A program made the translations under genes and the position numbers. Positions 50,340 through 58,414 of a stretch of DNA of 64,000 bases are shown piece after piece (position 1 is the first letter of the stretch; each line of letters opens with the position of its first letter). Source of the DNA: JACDAV01 sp964626755 (GTDB lineage: Bacteria; Chloroflexota; Limnocylindria; Limnocylindrales; CSP1-4); the NCBI GenBank assembly GCA_964626755.1, contig CAZVGO010000028.1, positions 186,001 to 250,000 of the forward strand, read 5' to 3'. A model generated the notes under the pieces. The model made no database searches. It was given only the letters and a program-made list of their open reading frames with translations, and was not told where the DNA came from.

Positions 50340-50703
50340 CTCGGCCGGCCCCGGTAGCGGGTCGCCGCGGGGGTGGCTCGAGCAGCTCGGCCTCGCCCTC
50401 GAGGATCACCGCGTCCATTCCACCGTCGAGGTGCACGGCGACCTGCGGATTGGCCGCAATATCGCGGGCCCAGCGGGTCTCCGGGCTGCCGCCGACGTAC
50501 AGGACACCGTCGAGGTAGATCCCGTCGAGCGGCCGCACGCGCGGCTTGCCACCGGGTCCCGATGTCGACATCCAGTAGACCGTCGCCTCCGCCAGCCGCT
50601 GCTCGACGTGGCTCCACGGGACAAGCGCGCCACCCGACTTCGGGACTCCGTATTCCTTGGGCATCCTCGGGCGATCGACGCGTGGTGTGGCGCGTTCCGG
50701 CAT
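50242..50703 (-). pseudogene. PPOX-family flavin/F420 protein, 3' end lost
   Basis: ATG 50703 with a perfect AGGAGG site begins a pyridoxamine-5'-phosphate-oxidase-like domain: VPWSHVEQRLAEATVYWMSTSGPGGKPRVRPLDGIYLDGVLYVGGSPETRWARDIAANPQVAVHLDGG and VILEGEAELLEPP (about residues 25-112). After that the sequence turns into Arg/Pro/Ala nonsense that is antisense to the iron-permease tail, and the usual last strand and helix (~40 residues) are missing. A deletion that joined this gene to the permease end is the simplest explanation. It may still make a shortened protein. Confidence 0.65.
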
Positions 50704-50761
50704 GCAGCCTCCTCGCGGCGAATCGTCGCACAATCGGGCGAACCAATCGGAGGAGGTACTT

Positions 50762-51139
50762 GTGGGAAATCTCGTCGACCTCGAAGCGGTCCAGCCGTTC
50801 GACGTATGGGGCGATGCCGTGCGCGCCCGGAAGATCGAGGGCGAGCGGCTGACGCTCGCCGTGGTCGAGCTCGGGCCGGACGCGCTCGTGCCGGAGCACC
50901 GCCACGAGAGCGAGCAGCTCGGCATCTGTATCGAGGGCAGCATCACGTTCACGATCGACGGCGAGACCCGGGAGCTCGGGCCCGGGGGAACGTGGCGAAT
51001 CCTGTCGAACCGGCCGCACGTTGCCCGCGCCGGGCCGCAAGGCGCGATCGTCATCGACGTATTCGCCCCGACCCGCTCCGACTGGGCGTTCGCGCTCCTG
51101 GAGCCGCGGAGCCCGGTCTGGCCGAGGCGCGGGCGGTGA
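50762..51139 (+). CDS. Cupin-domain protein
   Basis: The 125-residue protein is a single cupin: RLTLAVVELGPDALVPEHRHESEQLGICIEGSITFTIDGE (metal-binding His and Glu) and the second motif around PGGTWRILSNRPHVARAG. GTG 50762 follows GGAGGAGG at 6 bases. It starts 58 bp from the divergent truncated PPOX gene. The PAC2 gene begins in its stop codon (GTGA). Single-domain cupins may be dioxygenases, isomerases or sensors; no substrate can be named. Confidence 0.88.
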   Translation: MGNLVDLEAVQPFDVWGDAVRARKIEGERLTLAVVELGPDALVPEHRHESEQLGICIEGSITFTIDGETRELGPGGTWRILSNRPHVARAGPQGAIVIDVFAPTRSDWAFALLEPRSPVWPRRGR

Positions 51140-51987
51140 CGCTCTACCGGCTCCGCGACACCGAGCCGCTCGTCGCTCCGACGCTCATCGCCGCGTTCGA
51201 CGGCTGGATCGACGCGGGCGGCGCCTCTACCGCGACCGCGGGCCGGCTGGCGGACGGGGCGGGAATCGTCGCGACCTTCGACGCCGACGTGCTGTACGAC
51301 TACCGCGCCCGCCGGCCGACGCTCGACATCGTCGACGGCCGCCTGTCCGAGCTGACGTGGCCCGAGCTCTCACTCCGCCGGACTCGGGTTGGCGAGCGAG
51401 ACGTGCTGGTGCTGAGCGGAGCGGAGCCGGACTTCCACTGGCAGGAGCTGGCCGACGACCTGATCGAGCTGGCGGGCCGCCTGGGCGTCGCCGAGTGGAT
51501 CAGCCTCGGGGCGATCCCGGCGGCCGTGCCCCATACCCGGTCCGTGCCGATCATCGGTTCGGCCTCCGGCACGGGGCTGCTCCGCGGCGGCGTCCAGCCC
51601 GGGCCCGAGGGCCGCCTTCGCGTCCCGTCGGCCGCGATCTCCGTGCTCGAGCTGGCCGCCGCGCGGTCCGGGATGCCGGCTCTCGGCTACTACGCCCAGG
51701 TTCCCCATTACGTGTCCGGCCCGTACGCCCTCGCCGCCCTCGCGCTCCTCCGGGCGCTCGGGCGCCACCTCGAGGCGGAGATCCCGGAGGGCGAGCTCGG
51801 CGAGGAGGCCGTTCAGCTTCGGAAGCACCTCGATGCCGCGACGGCGGAGGACGAGACGACCCGCAAGTATGTCGAGCGGCTCGAGGCGATGGTCGACGAG
51901 GCGCGGCTCCCCTCGGGCGACGAGCTCATCTCCGAGATCGAGCGATTCCTCCGCGAGCGCGGCGGCGAGGGCAGCCAGCGACCCTGA
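51136..51987 (+). CDS. PAC2-family protein
   Basis: The 283-residue protein matches the PAC2 fold: TLIAAFDGWIDAGGASTATAGRLA, then DYRARRPTLDIVDGRLSELTWPEL, VLVLSGAEPDFHWQELADDLIELA and GMPALGYYAQVPHYVSGPYALAALALLRAL, with a C-terminal helical coil (EDETTRKYVERLEAMVDEA). PAC2 proteins include proteasome assembly chaperones in eukaryotes; actinobacterial and Chloroflexota members are near proteasome or DNA-repair genes. No proteasome gene is in the window. Start GTG 51136 overlaps the cupin stop. Confidence 0.88.
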   Translation: MTLYRLRDTEPLVAPTLIAAFDGWIDAGGASTATAGRLADGAGIVATFDADVLYDYRARRPTLDIVDGRLSELTWPELSLRRTRVGERDVLVLSGAEPDFHWQELADDLIELAGRLGVAEWISLGAIPAAVPHTRSVPIIGSASGTGLLRGGVQPGPEGRLRVPSAAISVLELAAARSGMPALGYYAQVPHYVSGPYALAALALLRALGRHLEAEIPEGELGEEAVQLRKHLDAATAEDETTRKYVERLEAMVDEARLPSGDELISEIERFLRERGGEGSQRP

Positions 51988-51998
51988 GCCGCTGAGGG

Positions 51999-53066
51999 TC
52001 AGCGCTCCGTGACGACGACGAGCCGGTCGAGGCCGGATTCCGCGCCCCAGACCTCGCCCGGCCGGCCGAGGATCTGGCGAATCGTGGAGTTCCCATCAGG
52101 CAGCGGGATCGAGGAGAACCCCTCGGTCGCCGGGTCGAAACGAACGATCGCGTTGGCGCCCCAGTCGGTCAGCCAGACGATGTCGCGGTCGTCGACGTAG
52201 ACCGCATACGCCTGGGGACCGTCTCCGGGGAGCCGCCACTCGCGCCACTCGCCCGTCGACGGATCGTGCATCCCGAGCTGGCCGGCGTTCCATTCCGCCA
52301 CCCACAATCGGCCTCGCGAATCCGCCCACACGCGGCGGGCCCCCTGGCCGGCGGTCGGCGGTTCGACGACGGTCGCCGCGCCCGACGCCGTGTCGATCCG
52401 GGCGATGTGATTCCCCGCGAGCGACGCGTACCAGACGTCGCCGGCGGGGGTCGTCGTAATGCCGTACGGCCCGCGCCCGCGAGGCGCGTCGAACACGCGA
52501 ACATCGCCAGTAGCGGGATCGACCCGACCATAGGCCCCGCCCTGGCCGGTGAACCACAGCACGCCGCGGCCGTCGAACGTGGCGGTGTTGAGATTGACGG
52601 TATTGCCGGGGAGCTGGAACGAGCGGACCTCCTCGGTCGCCGGGTCGACCCGAAGGATCGCGTTGGGGCCGCTGTCGGTGATCCATGGCGCGCCGTCCGG
52701 CCCCACGATCACGCCGTGTGGCGCGGACCGGCCGCCGAGGGCGATCTCGCGCACCTCGCCGGTCGCCGGGTCGAGCCAGCCGAGCGTCCCGTTGCGTTGG
52801 CCGGTGTACCACACGCCGCCGTCGGCGGCCGGCGCGACGTCGTGGGGATGCGACCCGGCCGTGACCTCGTACTCGCGGATCGAGAGGACAGGGTCGCGGG
52901 CGGGCGTCGCGGGGCTGGAGCCGGTCGGGCGAGGCGTCGCCTGCGAGGTCGTGGCCGTCGGAGCGGCGGGTTGACCGGTGGGCGAAGGCCCGGCGGCGCC
53001 ACCGCATGCCGCGATGGCCAGGATGGTGATCGTGAGGAGCAGCGCCCGGATCCGAGTGCCTCGCAA
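51999..53066 (-). CDS. Vgb-like beta-propeller lipoprotein
   Basis: The 355-residue protein starts at TTG 53066 with LRGTRIRALLLTITILAIAAC, a lipoprotein signal with lipobox ending in Cys. A Ser/Thr/Pro spacer and then about seven propeller repeats follow, each of the form G-x-W-(F/Y)-T...I-x-R-x-D-P-A-T-G (e.g. GGVWYTGQRNGTLGWLDPATGEV, DVWYASLAGNHIARIDTASG). The pattern is that of virginiamycin B lyase and related extracellular propellers. A real streptogramin lyase function is not supported by sequence alone. Confidence 0.8.
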   Translation of the reverse strand: MRGTRIRALLLTITILAIAACGGAAGPSPTGQPAAPTATTSQATPRPTGSSPATPARDPVLSIREYEVTAGSHPHDVAPAADGGVWYTGQRNGTLGWLDPATGEVREIALGGRSAPHGVIVGPDGAPWITDSGPNAILRVDPATEEVRSFQLPGNTVNLNTATFDGRGVLWFTGQGGAYGRVDPATGDVRVFDAPRGRGPYGITTTPAGDVWYASLAGNHIARIDTASGAATVVEPPTAGQGARRVWADSRGRLWVAEWNAGQLGMHDPSTGEWREWRLPGDGPQAYAVYVDDRDIVWLTDWGANAIVRFDPATEGFSSIPLPDGNSTIRQILGRPGEVWGAESGLDRLVVVTER

Positions 53067-53116
53067 GGTCCGCTCATTGTCCCCGATCCGGCCGCAAACC
53101 CCGTAGGCTGGGGGCC

Positions 53117-53839
53117 ATGGCCGTCCTCGACCGCCACATTCGGCTCGCCGGGACGCGCAACCTGCGCGACGTCGGTGGCTACCCGGCGGGAGATGGCAGA
53201 CGCACCCGCTGGCGAACGCTCCTCCGAACCGACGCACTCGATCGGTTGCCCGCGACCTCCCAGGCTGAGCTCGTGGGGCTTGGCCTGCGACAGGTCATCG
53301 ACCTCCGCTGGCCGAGCGAGCTCGACGAGGCGCCGAGCGTGTTCCGCGCCTCCGGGGCCGTCCGGTATCGGAGCATCCCGCTGCTCGACGAGGACCCGGG
53401 GCCGGGCAAGAGCCTGGCCGACATCTACCGACTGATGCTCGACGCCCGGGGCCCCCAACTCGTCGAGGTCGTCCGAGCGCTCCTCACGCAAGGCGGCCTG
53501 CCGGCCGTCGTGGGGTGTGCCGCGGGCAAGGACCGGACCGGAGTGGCAATCGCCCTCGTCCTGGCCGCGATCGGCGTACCGACAGAGATCGTCGCCGGCG
53601 ACTACGCGCTCTCGGCTGAACTGTTCGCGGCCGACGTCACGGACGAGCATCTCGTCGACTGGCGTGCGGCACCGGCCGTCGTCGACTGTGCGCCGGAGAA
53701 CATGCTTGCGGCTCTCGAGCACCTCGAGCGGCGCCACGGTGGGGCCGCCGCGCTGCTCCTGCGGAACGGCCTGACCGACGCCGAGCTGGCCCGGCTCGCC
53801 GGGCTGCTCACGGAGCATCTCCCGGCCGACGGGGCGTAG
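53117..53839 (+). CDS. Tyrosine/serine phosphatase (Y_phosphatase3 type)
   Basis: The 240-residue protein has the N-terminal GTRNLRDVGGYPAGDGRRTRWRTLLRTDAL signature of this family, the general-acid region QVIDLRWPSELDEAP, and the P-loop GCAAGKDRTGVAIALVLAAIGV (C-x5-R-T). It resembles mycobacterial PtpB, which acts on phosphotyrosine and phosphoinositides. No signal peptide. It is divergent from the Vgb-like gene with a 50-bp gap. Confidence 0.9.
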   Translation: MAVLDRHIRLAGTRNLRDVGGYPAGDGRRTRWRTLLRTDALDRLPATSQAELVGLGLRQVIDLRWPSELDEAPSVFRASGAVRYRSIPLLDEDPGPGKSLADIYRLMLDARGPQLVEVVRALLTQGGLPAVVGCAAGKDRTGVAIALVLAAIGVPTEIVAGDYALSAELFAADVTDEHLVDWRAAPAVVDCAPENMLAALEHLERRHGGAAALLLRNGLTDAELARLAGLLTEHLPADGA

Positions 53840-53974
53840 CCCCCAGGACCGGACTCTTCGCGATCGCAACGCTCCTGCGACGGCCCCAGCGCACGCCCCG
53901 GCGCACCGTCAACGCCCGCGCGAGCACAATCCGCCCGGCCGCGCCCGGCCAACCGTTGCTCCCCGAGGTGCCCG

Positions 53975-54844
53975 ATGACGTTCAATCCGAACCAGCCGCT
54001 CGATCCGGGCCAGGTCCGCGACCGCCGGGGTCGGGGCGGTGGCGGGGCGATTGCCGCGGGCGGGGGTGGCATCGCGCTCGTTATCGCCATCGTCTACCTG
54101 CTCCTCGGCGGCAACCCCGCCGACCTCGCGGGGATCGATCCCGGCGCCGGCACCGGTAACCAGCCGGATAACAGCACGCTCCAGCAGGAGTGCCGCACCG
54201 GCGCGGACGCCAACGAACGCCAGGACTGCCGGATCGTCGGCTACGTCAACAGCGTCCAGGCCTTCTGGAACACCGAGTTCCAGTCGCTCAACGAGCCGTA
54301 CCAGGAGGCCGACACGGTTCTCTTCGAAGACCAGGTCTCGACCGCGTGCGGCGTCGCCAGCTCGCAGGTCGGGCCGTTCTACTGCCCGGCGGACACGACG
54401 GTCTACCTCGACCTCGGGTTCTTCCAGGACCTTCAGACCCGGTTCGGAGCCGAGGGCGGGCCGTTCGCCGAGGCATACGTCCTCGCCCACGAGTACGGCC
54501 ACCACGTCCAGAACCTGACCGGCAACCTCACGCCGGGGCCCGGCCAGGAGGGCGCCGAAGGCCGTGCCGTCCGGACGGAGCTCCAGGCCGACTGCCTCGC
54601 GGGCGTGTGGGCGAACAACGCAGCGGAGACCGGCTACCTGCAGCCGCTCACGCAGGTCCAGATCGCCCAGGCACTCTCCGCCGCGGCGGCGGTCGGCGAC
54701 GACCGGATCCAGGAGAAGACGCAGGGCCAGGTCGATCCGGAGTCGTGGACGCATGGCTCGGCGGAGCAGCGCCAGGAGTGGTTCCTGACCGGCTACGAAC
54801 GGGGCGCCGCCGCCAACTGCGACACGTTCAGCGCCCCCCTCTGA
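53975..54844 (+). CDS. ypfJ: Neutral zinc metallopeptidase (YpfJ family)
   Basis: The 289-residue protein has the YpfJ layout: N-terminal MTFNPNQPLDPGQVRDRRG, one transmembrane helix (about residues 30-45), CRTGADANERQDCRIVGYVNSVQAFW, the zinc motif VLAHEYGHHVQNL (HExxH at about 169) and RTELQADCLAGVWANNA with the third ligand Glu. The WTHGSAEQRQEWFLTGYE segment is conserved in the family. It is an extracytoplasmic peptidase of unknown target. Confidence 0.92.
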   Translation: MTFNPNQPLDPGQVRDRRGRGGGGAIAAGGGGIALVIAIVYLLLGGNPADLAGIDPGAGTGNQPDNSTLQQECRTGADANERQDCRIVGYVNSVQAFWNTEFQSLNEPYQEADTVLFEDQVSTACGVASSQVGPFYCPADTTVYLDLGFFQDLQTRFGAEGGPFAEAYVLAHEYGHHVQNLTGNLTPGPGQEGAEGRAVRTELQADCLAGVWANNAAETGYLQPLTQVQIAQALSAAAAVGDDRIQEKTQGQVDPESWTHGSAEQRQEWFLTGYERGAAANCDTFSAPL

Positions 54845-54888
54845 AGCGCCGCGGGCCGAACCGACTGCGGAACCGGACCGAGATACCT

Positions 54889-54904
54889 GACGACAACTGT
54901 CATC
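54889..54904 (+). promoter_or_regulatory. Imperfect palindrome before the WYL regulator
   Basis: GACGACAACTGTCATC pairs at 6 of 8 positions and contains GACA-N2-TGTC, the kind of site used by YafY/DeoR-type WYL regulators. It ends 22 bases before the regulator ATG, with a TAGGCT -10-like box in between, so autoregulation is likely. Confidence 0.4.
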
Positions 54905-54926
54905 AATTGCGGTAGGCTGAGGCGCG

Positions 54927-55907
54927 ATGCGCGCCAGCCGGCTTGTCAATCTGCTCCTGCTGCTCCAGACACGGGGCGGGATGACCGCCGCGGAGCTCGC
55001 AGCGGAGCTCGAGGTCTCCGTCCGGACGGTCCATCGCGACGTCGAGGCACTCAGCGCGTCGGGGGTCCCGATCTACGCCGAGCGCGGGCCGCACGGCGGC
55101 GTTCGACTCGTCGACGGCTACCGGACCCGGCTGACCGGGATGACCGCCGACGAGGCAGAGGCGCTGTTCCTCTCGGGCCTGCCCGGGCCGGCCGCCGAGC
55201 TGGGCCTCGGGACGGTCGTCGCCGCCGCGCGCCTCAAGGTCCTGGCCGCGCTCCCACCTGAGCTGCGTGCCCGCGCGTCCCGCCTCGTCGAGCGATTCCA
55301 CCTCGACGCCGCCGCCTGGTTCCGCGCGGGCGAGCCCGTCCCCCATCTCCCCGCGTTGTCGGAGGCGGTCTGGTCGATGCGACGGCTCCGGATCTCGTAC
55401 GAGCGGGGCGACGTCACGGTCGAACGACTGCTCGAGCCGCTCGGGCTCGTGCTCAAGGCCGGTGTCTGGTACATCGTCGCGGTCTCGGAGGGCCAGGTCC
55501 GGACATATCGCGCCTCGCGAGTCACCGCGGCGGAGCCGCTCGACGAACGTTTCGAACGGCCGGCCGACTTCGACCTCGCCGCGTTCTGGGCCGAGTCGAG
55601 CGCGGCCTATGAGCGGGACGCGCCGCGCGTCGAGGTGACGATCCGGATCGCCCCGAACCGGCTCGACCAGCTGGCGGACGAGGTCGGCAGCCGGGCGGTG
55701 CAGGCTGCGGAGCGCCTCGACGAGCCAGATCCGGACGGCTGGCTTCGGCTCCGCCTCCGACTCGACTGGCCGGGCGAGGTCCCCGCCCGGCTCCTCGCGG
55801 TCGGCGCCGATCTCGAGGTGCTCGCGCCTGAGGAGACGCGCCGCCGGGTCGTCCGGCTCGCCCGCGCCGTTGCCGAGCGCTACGCCGGCGTCGAGGCCGG
55901 CGCCTAG
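54927..55907 (+). CDS. WYL-domain transcriptional regulator (YafY type)
   Basis: The 326-residue regulator has an N-terminal HTH_11 domain (RLVNLLLLLQTRGGMTAAELAAELEVSVRTVHRDVEALSASGVPIYAERGPHGGVRLVDGYR), a linker, a WYL domain (LRISYERG..., RLLEPLGLVLKAGVWYIVAVSEGQVRTYRASRV) and a WCX-type C-terminal extension. Such proteins bind DNA and sense nucleic-acid or nucleotide ligands, often in stress or defence contexts. A palindrome just upstream suggests autoregulation. Confidence 0.92.
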   Translation: MRASRLVNLLLLLQTRGGMTAAELAAELEVSVRTVHRDVEALSASGVPIYAERGPHGGVRLVDGYRTRLTGMTADEAEALFLSGLPGPAAELGLGTVVAAARLKVLAALPPELRARASRLVERFHLDAAAWFRAGEPVPHLPALSEAVWSMRRLRISYERGDVTVERLLEPLGLVLKAGVWYIVAVSEGQVRTYRASRVTAAEPLDERFERPADFDLAAFWAESSAAYERDAPRVEVTIRIAPNRLDQLADEVGSRAVQAAERLDEPDPDGWLRLRLRLDWPGEVPARLLAVGADLEVLAPEETRRRVVRLARAVAERYAGVEAGA

Positions 55908-56122
55908 CGCGTCCGGCCGCGTGCCGGGAGGCCCAGCCAGCTGCCGCCGGCCGGGCGACTCCCCGTTGTTTCGATCATTCGCGGCTCGAGGGCCGTCACC
56001 TGCAGGCCGCCGGTGGCGATCGCTTCAAGCGCGTCCTGGAGCAGCCCGCGCTGGCGCATCCGCTCCTCGATATCGCGCTCCCGGTCCGCCTGGATCGTCC
56101 GTCCAAGCCCCTCGATCAGCAT
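55904..56122 (-). CDS. Small hypothetical protein, 72 aa
   Basis: Start ATG 56122 (MLIEGLGRTIQADRERD). The first 50 residues form a charged amphipathic helix pair (RERDIEERMRQRGLLQDALEAIATGG); the end is Gly/Pro/Arg-rich. It converges on the WYL gene, overlapping its stop by 4 bp. A TTG two codons upstream is an alternative start. No family recognised, moderate confidence that it is expressed. Confidence 0.45.
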   Translation of the reverse strand: MLIEGLGRTIQADRERDIEERMRQRGLLQDALEAIATGGLQVTALEPRMIETTGSRPAGGSWLGLPARGRTR

Positions 56123-56231
56123 CTCCAACCTCGGCTTCCTGCGATCCCCACGACCGCGTCATCTCACCCCGAAGACTAGCCGAGGAACATGCCATTTCCC
56201 GTCATGTTTAGGCAGCCGAGGCCGATCCGGG

Positions 56232-56636
56232 TCAGGTCGCGAGCCCCTCGATCTCGACCTCGATCAGCGGGCTCCAGCGAACCATCGACTCGACGTCGGT
56301 GCGGCCCCAGGCCCGGGCGATCCGGCGGAGGACCGCCTCGCGCTCGGCCGGGTCGACGAGGATGCGGGCTCGAGCCGGCATGTCCGCCTCGACCGGTCCC
56401 TTCAGGTGGAATGTCATCGCCGGATCGGCGTCGAGGTTCGCCAGCCAGCTCCGGCGCTGCCTGCTGGGCAGCCCGGAGATGTAGATCCGGCCGTCGATGT
56501 TGTGGAACACGACCTCGATCCGGCGCGACCGGCCGGATTGCCGCCCGGTGGTGGTGATGTCGACCCTGTGGCCGCGGGACAGCGCCCGCCTGACCCTGTC
56601 GTCATCATCGGTCAACGGTTGTTCGCTCCGGGTCAC
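56232..56636 (-). CDS. DDN-like F420/PPOX oxidoreductase
   Basis: The 134-residue protein resembles the deazaflavin (F420)-dependent nitroreductase family: HRVDITTTGRQSGRSRRIEVVFHNIDGRIYISGLPSRQRRSWLANLDADPAMTFHLKG, where the TTGRxSGxxR segment binds F420. Start GTG 56636 overlaps the stop of the upstream gene (GTGA). Together with the luciferase-like gene it implies F420 use in this organism. Confidence 0.85.
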   Translation of the reverse strand: MTRSEQPLTDDDDRVRRALSRGHRVDITTTGRQSGRSRRIEVVFHNIDGRIYISGLPSRQRRSWLANLDADPAMTFHLKGPVEADMPARARILVDPAEREAVLRRIARAWGRTDVESMVRWSPLIEVEIEGLAT

Positions 56637-57121
56637 GCATCTGCTCCGAACCAGCGGACGACATAGCCGGCGAGCCGCTCCGTGCCGTCCTCGAATCGAC
56701 GCGACGACACGTCGAGCCAGAGCACATTGACCCAGGCGATGCTCTCGTCGGCGAATCGGAAGATGACACTGCCGGCCGGTCGAGCACGGTCGAGCATCCC
56801 CCGCGGACAGTCGAAGTCGTTGCCGCAGATGAGACTGCGCGATGCCGTCGCCGACGTGATCGGCGGGTAGCCGGTGTCGAGGGCGAGCTGGGCCGCCCGG
56901 ACGGTGTTGCGGCACGGGACAGCTCGGAGATCGCGACAGTCGGTCAGGCCGGCACTGACCGGTTCAGCCGTCGGCGCCGGGCTGGCGAGCGGCGAGGGGC
57001 CCGGAGCCGGCGCTGGACCGGCGATGAGCCCGGCCGCAACGATGGCGAGCGCGATGAGCGGCGGAACGAGGATCGGCCGGCGGGACCGTGGGATCGGGCG
57101 GGTCGGGACCTCGAAGGACAT
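56633..57121 (-). CDS. Membrane-anchored extracytoplasmic protein, unknown
   Basis: The 162-residue protein has one N-terminal hydrophobic segment (about residues 17-36, ILVPPLIALAIVAAGLIAG), a Pro/Ala/Ser spacer and an extracytoplasmic domain with four cysteines (DCRDLRAVPCRNTV, ICGNDFDCPRG) that probably form two disulfides. It overlaps the DDN-like gene by 4 bp and lies 6 bp after the HhH-GPD gene, so the three form one transcript. No family recognised. Confidence 0.65.
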   Translation of the reverse strand: MSFEVPTRPIPRSRRPILVPPLIALAIVAAGLIAGPAPAPGPSPLASPAPTAEPVSAGLTDCRDLRAVPCRNTVRAAQLALDTGYPPITSATASRSLICGNDFDCPRGMLDRARPAGSVIFRFADESIAWVNVLWLDVSSRRFEDGTERLAGYVVRWFGADA

Positions 57122-57127
57122 CGCAGC

Positions 57128-57736
57128 CTACCGGGACCGGGGCTTGCTCCCGCCGCGGGCGGCGCCGCCGCGCAGCGCGGCCTTCTGCGCGCGCTTGCCG
57201 GCCTGGTACTGCGCGAGAGCCTCGGCCGAGTCGACATCGCCCAGAGTCGGGTGCGTCGGCGCGACGTCCTCCCAGCCCGGGGGGCGAACACCGAACCGAT
57301 TGACGAGGACGGCGAGGAGAGATTTCGCCTTCATGTCGCCGACGCCGGGCAAATCGAGCAAGCGGCGCTCGAGGTCGCGGCCGTCCTTCGCGTCGCGCCA
57401 GATCCGCGACGCATCGCCGCCGTACTCCTTCGTGATCATCAAGCACAGCACCTGGACCCGACCGGCCATCGCGCCCGGGAAGCGGTGGAGGGCGGGGCGC
57501 CGCTGGAAGACCTCGGCGAGCTCCGCAGGGTCGGTCGCGGCGATCCTCGCGGCGTCGAGATGGCCGAGCCGTCGGCGCAGCTCCAGCGGGCCCGAGAACG
57601 CCTTCTGGACGGTCACCTGCTGGTCGAGCGTGAACCCGATGAGGAGCGCGACCGGATCTTGGGCGATGAGCGCATCTGCCTCGGGGTCGCCGGTGAACGG
57701 GAGGCTGTCAGGAGTCGTCGGGGCCATGCTGGGCAT
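57128..57736 (-). CDS. HhH-GPD-type base-excision repair protein
   Basis: The 202-residue protein has the DNA-glycosylase helical fold: DPVALLIGFTLDQQVTVQKAFSGPLELRRRLG at the N-terminus and the helix-hairpin-helix LLDLPGVGDMKAKSLLAVLVNRFGVRPPGW. The catalytic Lys/Asp expected after the hairpin is not obvious (VAPTHPTLGDVDSAE follows), so catalysis is uncertain. Start ATG 57736 or 57727. A basic C-terminal tail (AGKRAQKAALRGGAARGGSKPRSR) suits DNA binding. Confidence 0.82.
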   Translation of the reverse strand: MPSMAPTTPDSLPFTGDPEADALIAQDPVALLIGFTLDQQVTVQKAFSGPLELRRRLGHLDAARIAATDPAELAEVFQRRPALHRFPGAMAGRVQVLCLMITKEYGGDASRIWRDAKDGRDLERRLLDLPGVGDMKAKSLLAVLVNRFGVRPPGWEDVAPTHPTLGDVDSAEALAQYQAGKRAQKAALRGGAARGGSKPRSR

Positions 57737-58106
57737 GGTAGTCGGGAGGCGCCGACGAGGCGAGAGTGTTCCCCCCGGGCGACAGTTCGGAGACCGCACG
57801 CGGCACTGAGCCGGGTTTCGGGGTGGACCGGAGCCGTCGAGAGGCGTAGGATTCAGACCGCCAGAGGTGCCGAGCATGACCGACCACCGCAATCCGGAGC
57901 ACCTGACCGGACGGAGCGCCTGGGGCCTTCACAGGGCGTCGACGCTGCCGATGACCGCGGATCAGTCGCGTGGCTCGAGCAACCTCGCCACCACGCCCCG
58001 AGCGGGCAACATCAGCACTGACACTCGCGCGGGCAGACCTGGGTGATCCGGGAGCAGCGAGGCGCGCCACGCCGGCGCTGACGGATCACCATCACAACAA
58101 GAAGGG
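57737..58106. other. Intergenic region, weak small-ORF candidate only
   Basis: About 370 bases upstream of the HhH-GPD gene. A plus-strand frame from ATG 57876 to 58046 would give 56 residues but has no ribosome site and no recognisable motif. I compared the region with SRP, 6S and RNase P RNA cores and found no match. Confidence 0.35.
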
Positions 58107-58131
58107 ACCCACGCCCGGTGCGGGCGTGGGT
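58107..58131 (-). terminator. 10-bp perfect hairpin terminator
   Basis: ACCCACGCCC (58107-58116), loop of 5, GGGCGTGGGT (58122-58131). T-rich sequence follows on both sides (TTCTTCAATT on plus, CCCTTCTTGTTG on minus). It would end minus-strand transcription of the ybaK unit. Confidence 0.6.
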
Positions 58132-58198
58132 TCTTCAATTCGGCGGGGGTGACGTCTAGCGATCCAGAGAAGTCCGCCAGATTCGCACCAGGCGCCTA

Positions 58199-58345
58199 CT
58201 AGCCGCCGAATCCAGGGGCCACATAGCCTGTGGCGGCTACCATTGCGCGGATTTCGGCTCGGAGGCGGGCCGCGGGCCCGTCTAGCGCGCGCGGTGCGCG
58301 TAGGTGACGGAAGTCGCTCGACTTGGGCTCGGGACGAATGTCCAT
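58199..58345 (-). CDS. Possible 48-residue protein
   Basis: ATG 58345 is preceded by GAGG at 8 bases. The product MDIRPEPKSSDFRHLRAP... continues with a helix (LDGPAARLRAEIRAMVAATG) and ends YVAPGFGG. It lies 69 bp downstream of ybaK on the same strand and upstream of the hairpin at 58107-58131. The sequence is protein-like but unrecognised. Confidence 0.4.
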   Translation of the reverse strand: MDIRPEPKSSDFRHLRAPRALDGPAARLRAEIRAMVAATGYVAPGFGG

Positions 58346-58414
58346 GCGCGAAGCCTCGCCCGCCAGATCGTGTTCCCTACCCCACTCCGCGTCGTCCGCC
58401 GAACGCTCTGACGA

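Noticed and set aside
51999..53066. Streptogramin B resistance gene
   Set aside because: Propeller repeats match the family broadly, but the protein is a lipoprotein and the catalytic His/Glu set cannot be confirmed by eye.
57876..58106. SRP or other housekeeping RNA
   Set aside because: A stretch near 58040 loosely recalls the SRP core but lacks the GGAA tetraloop and pairing.
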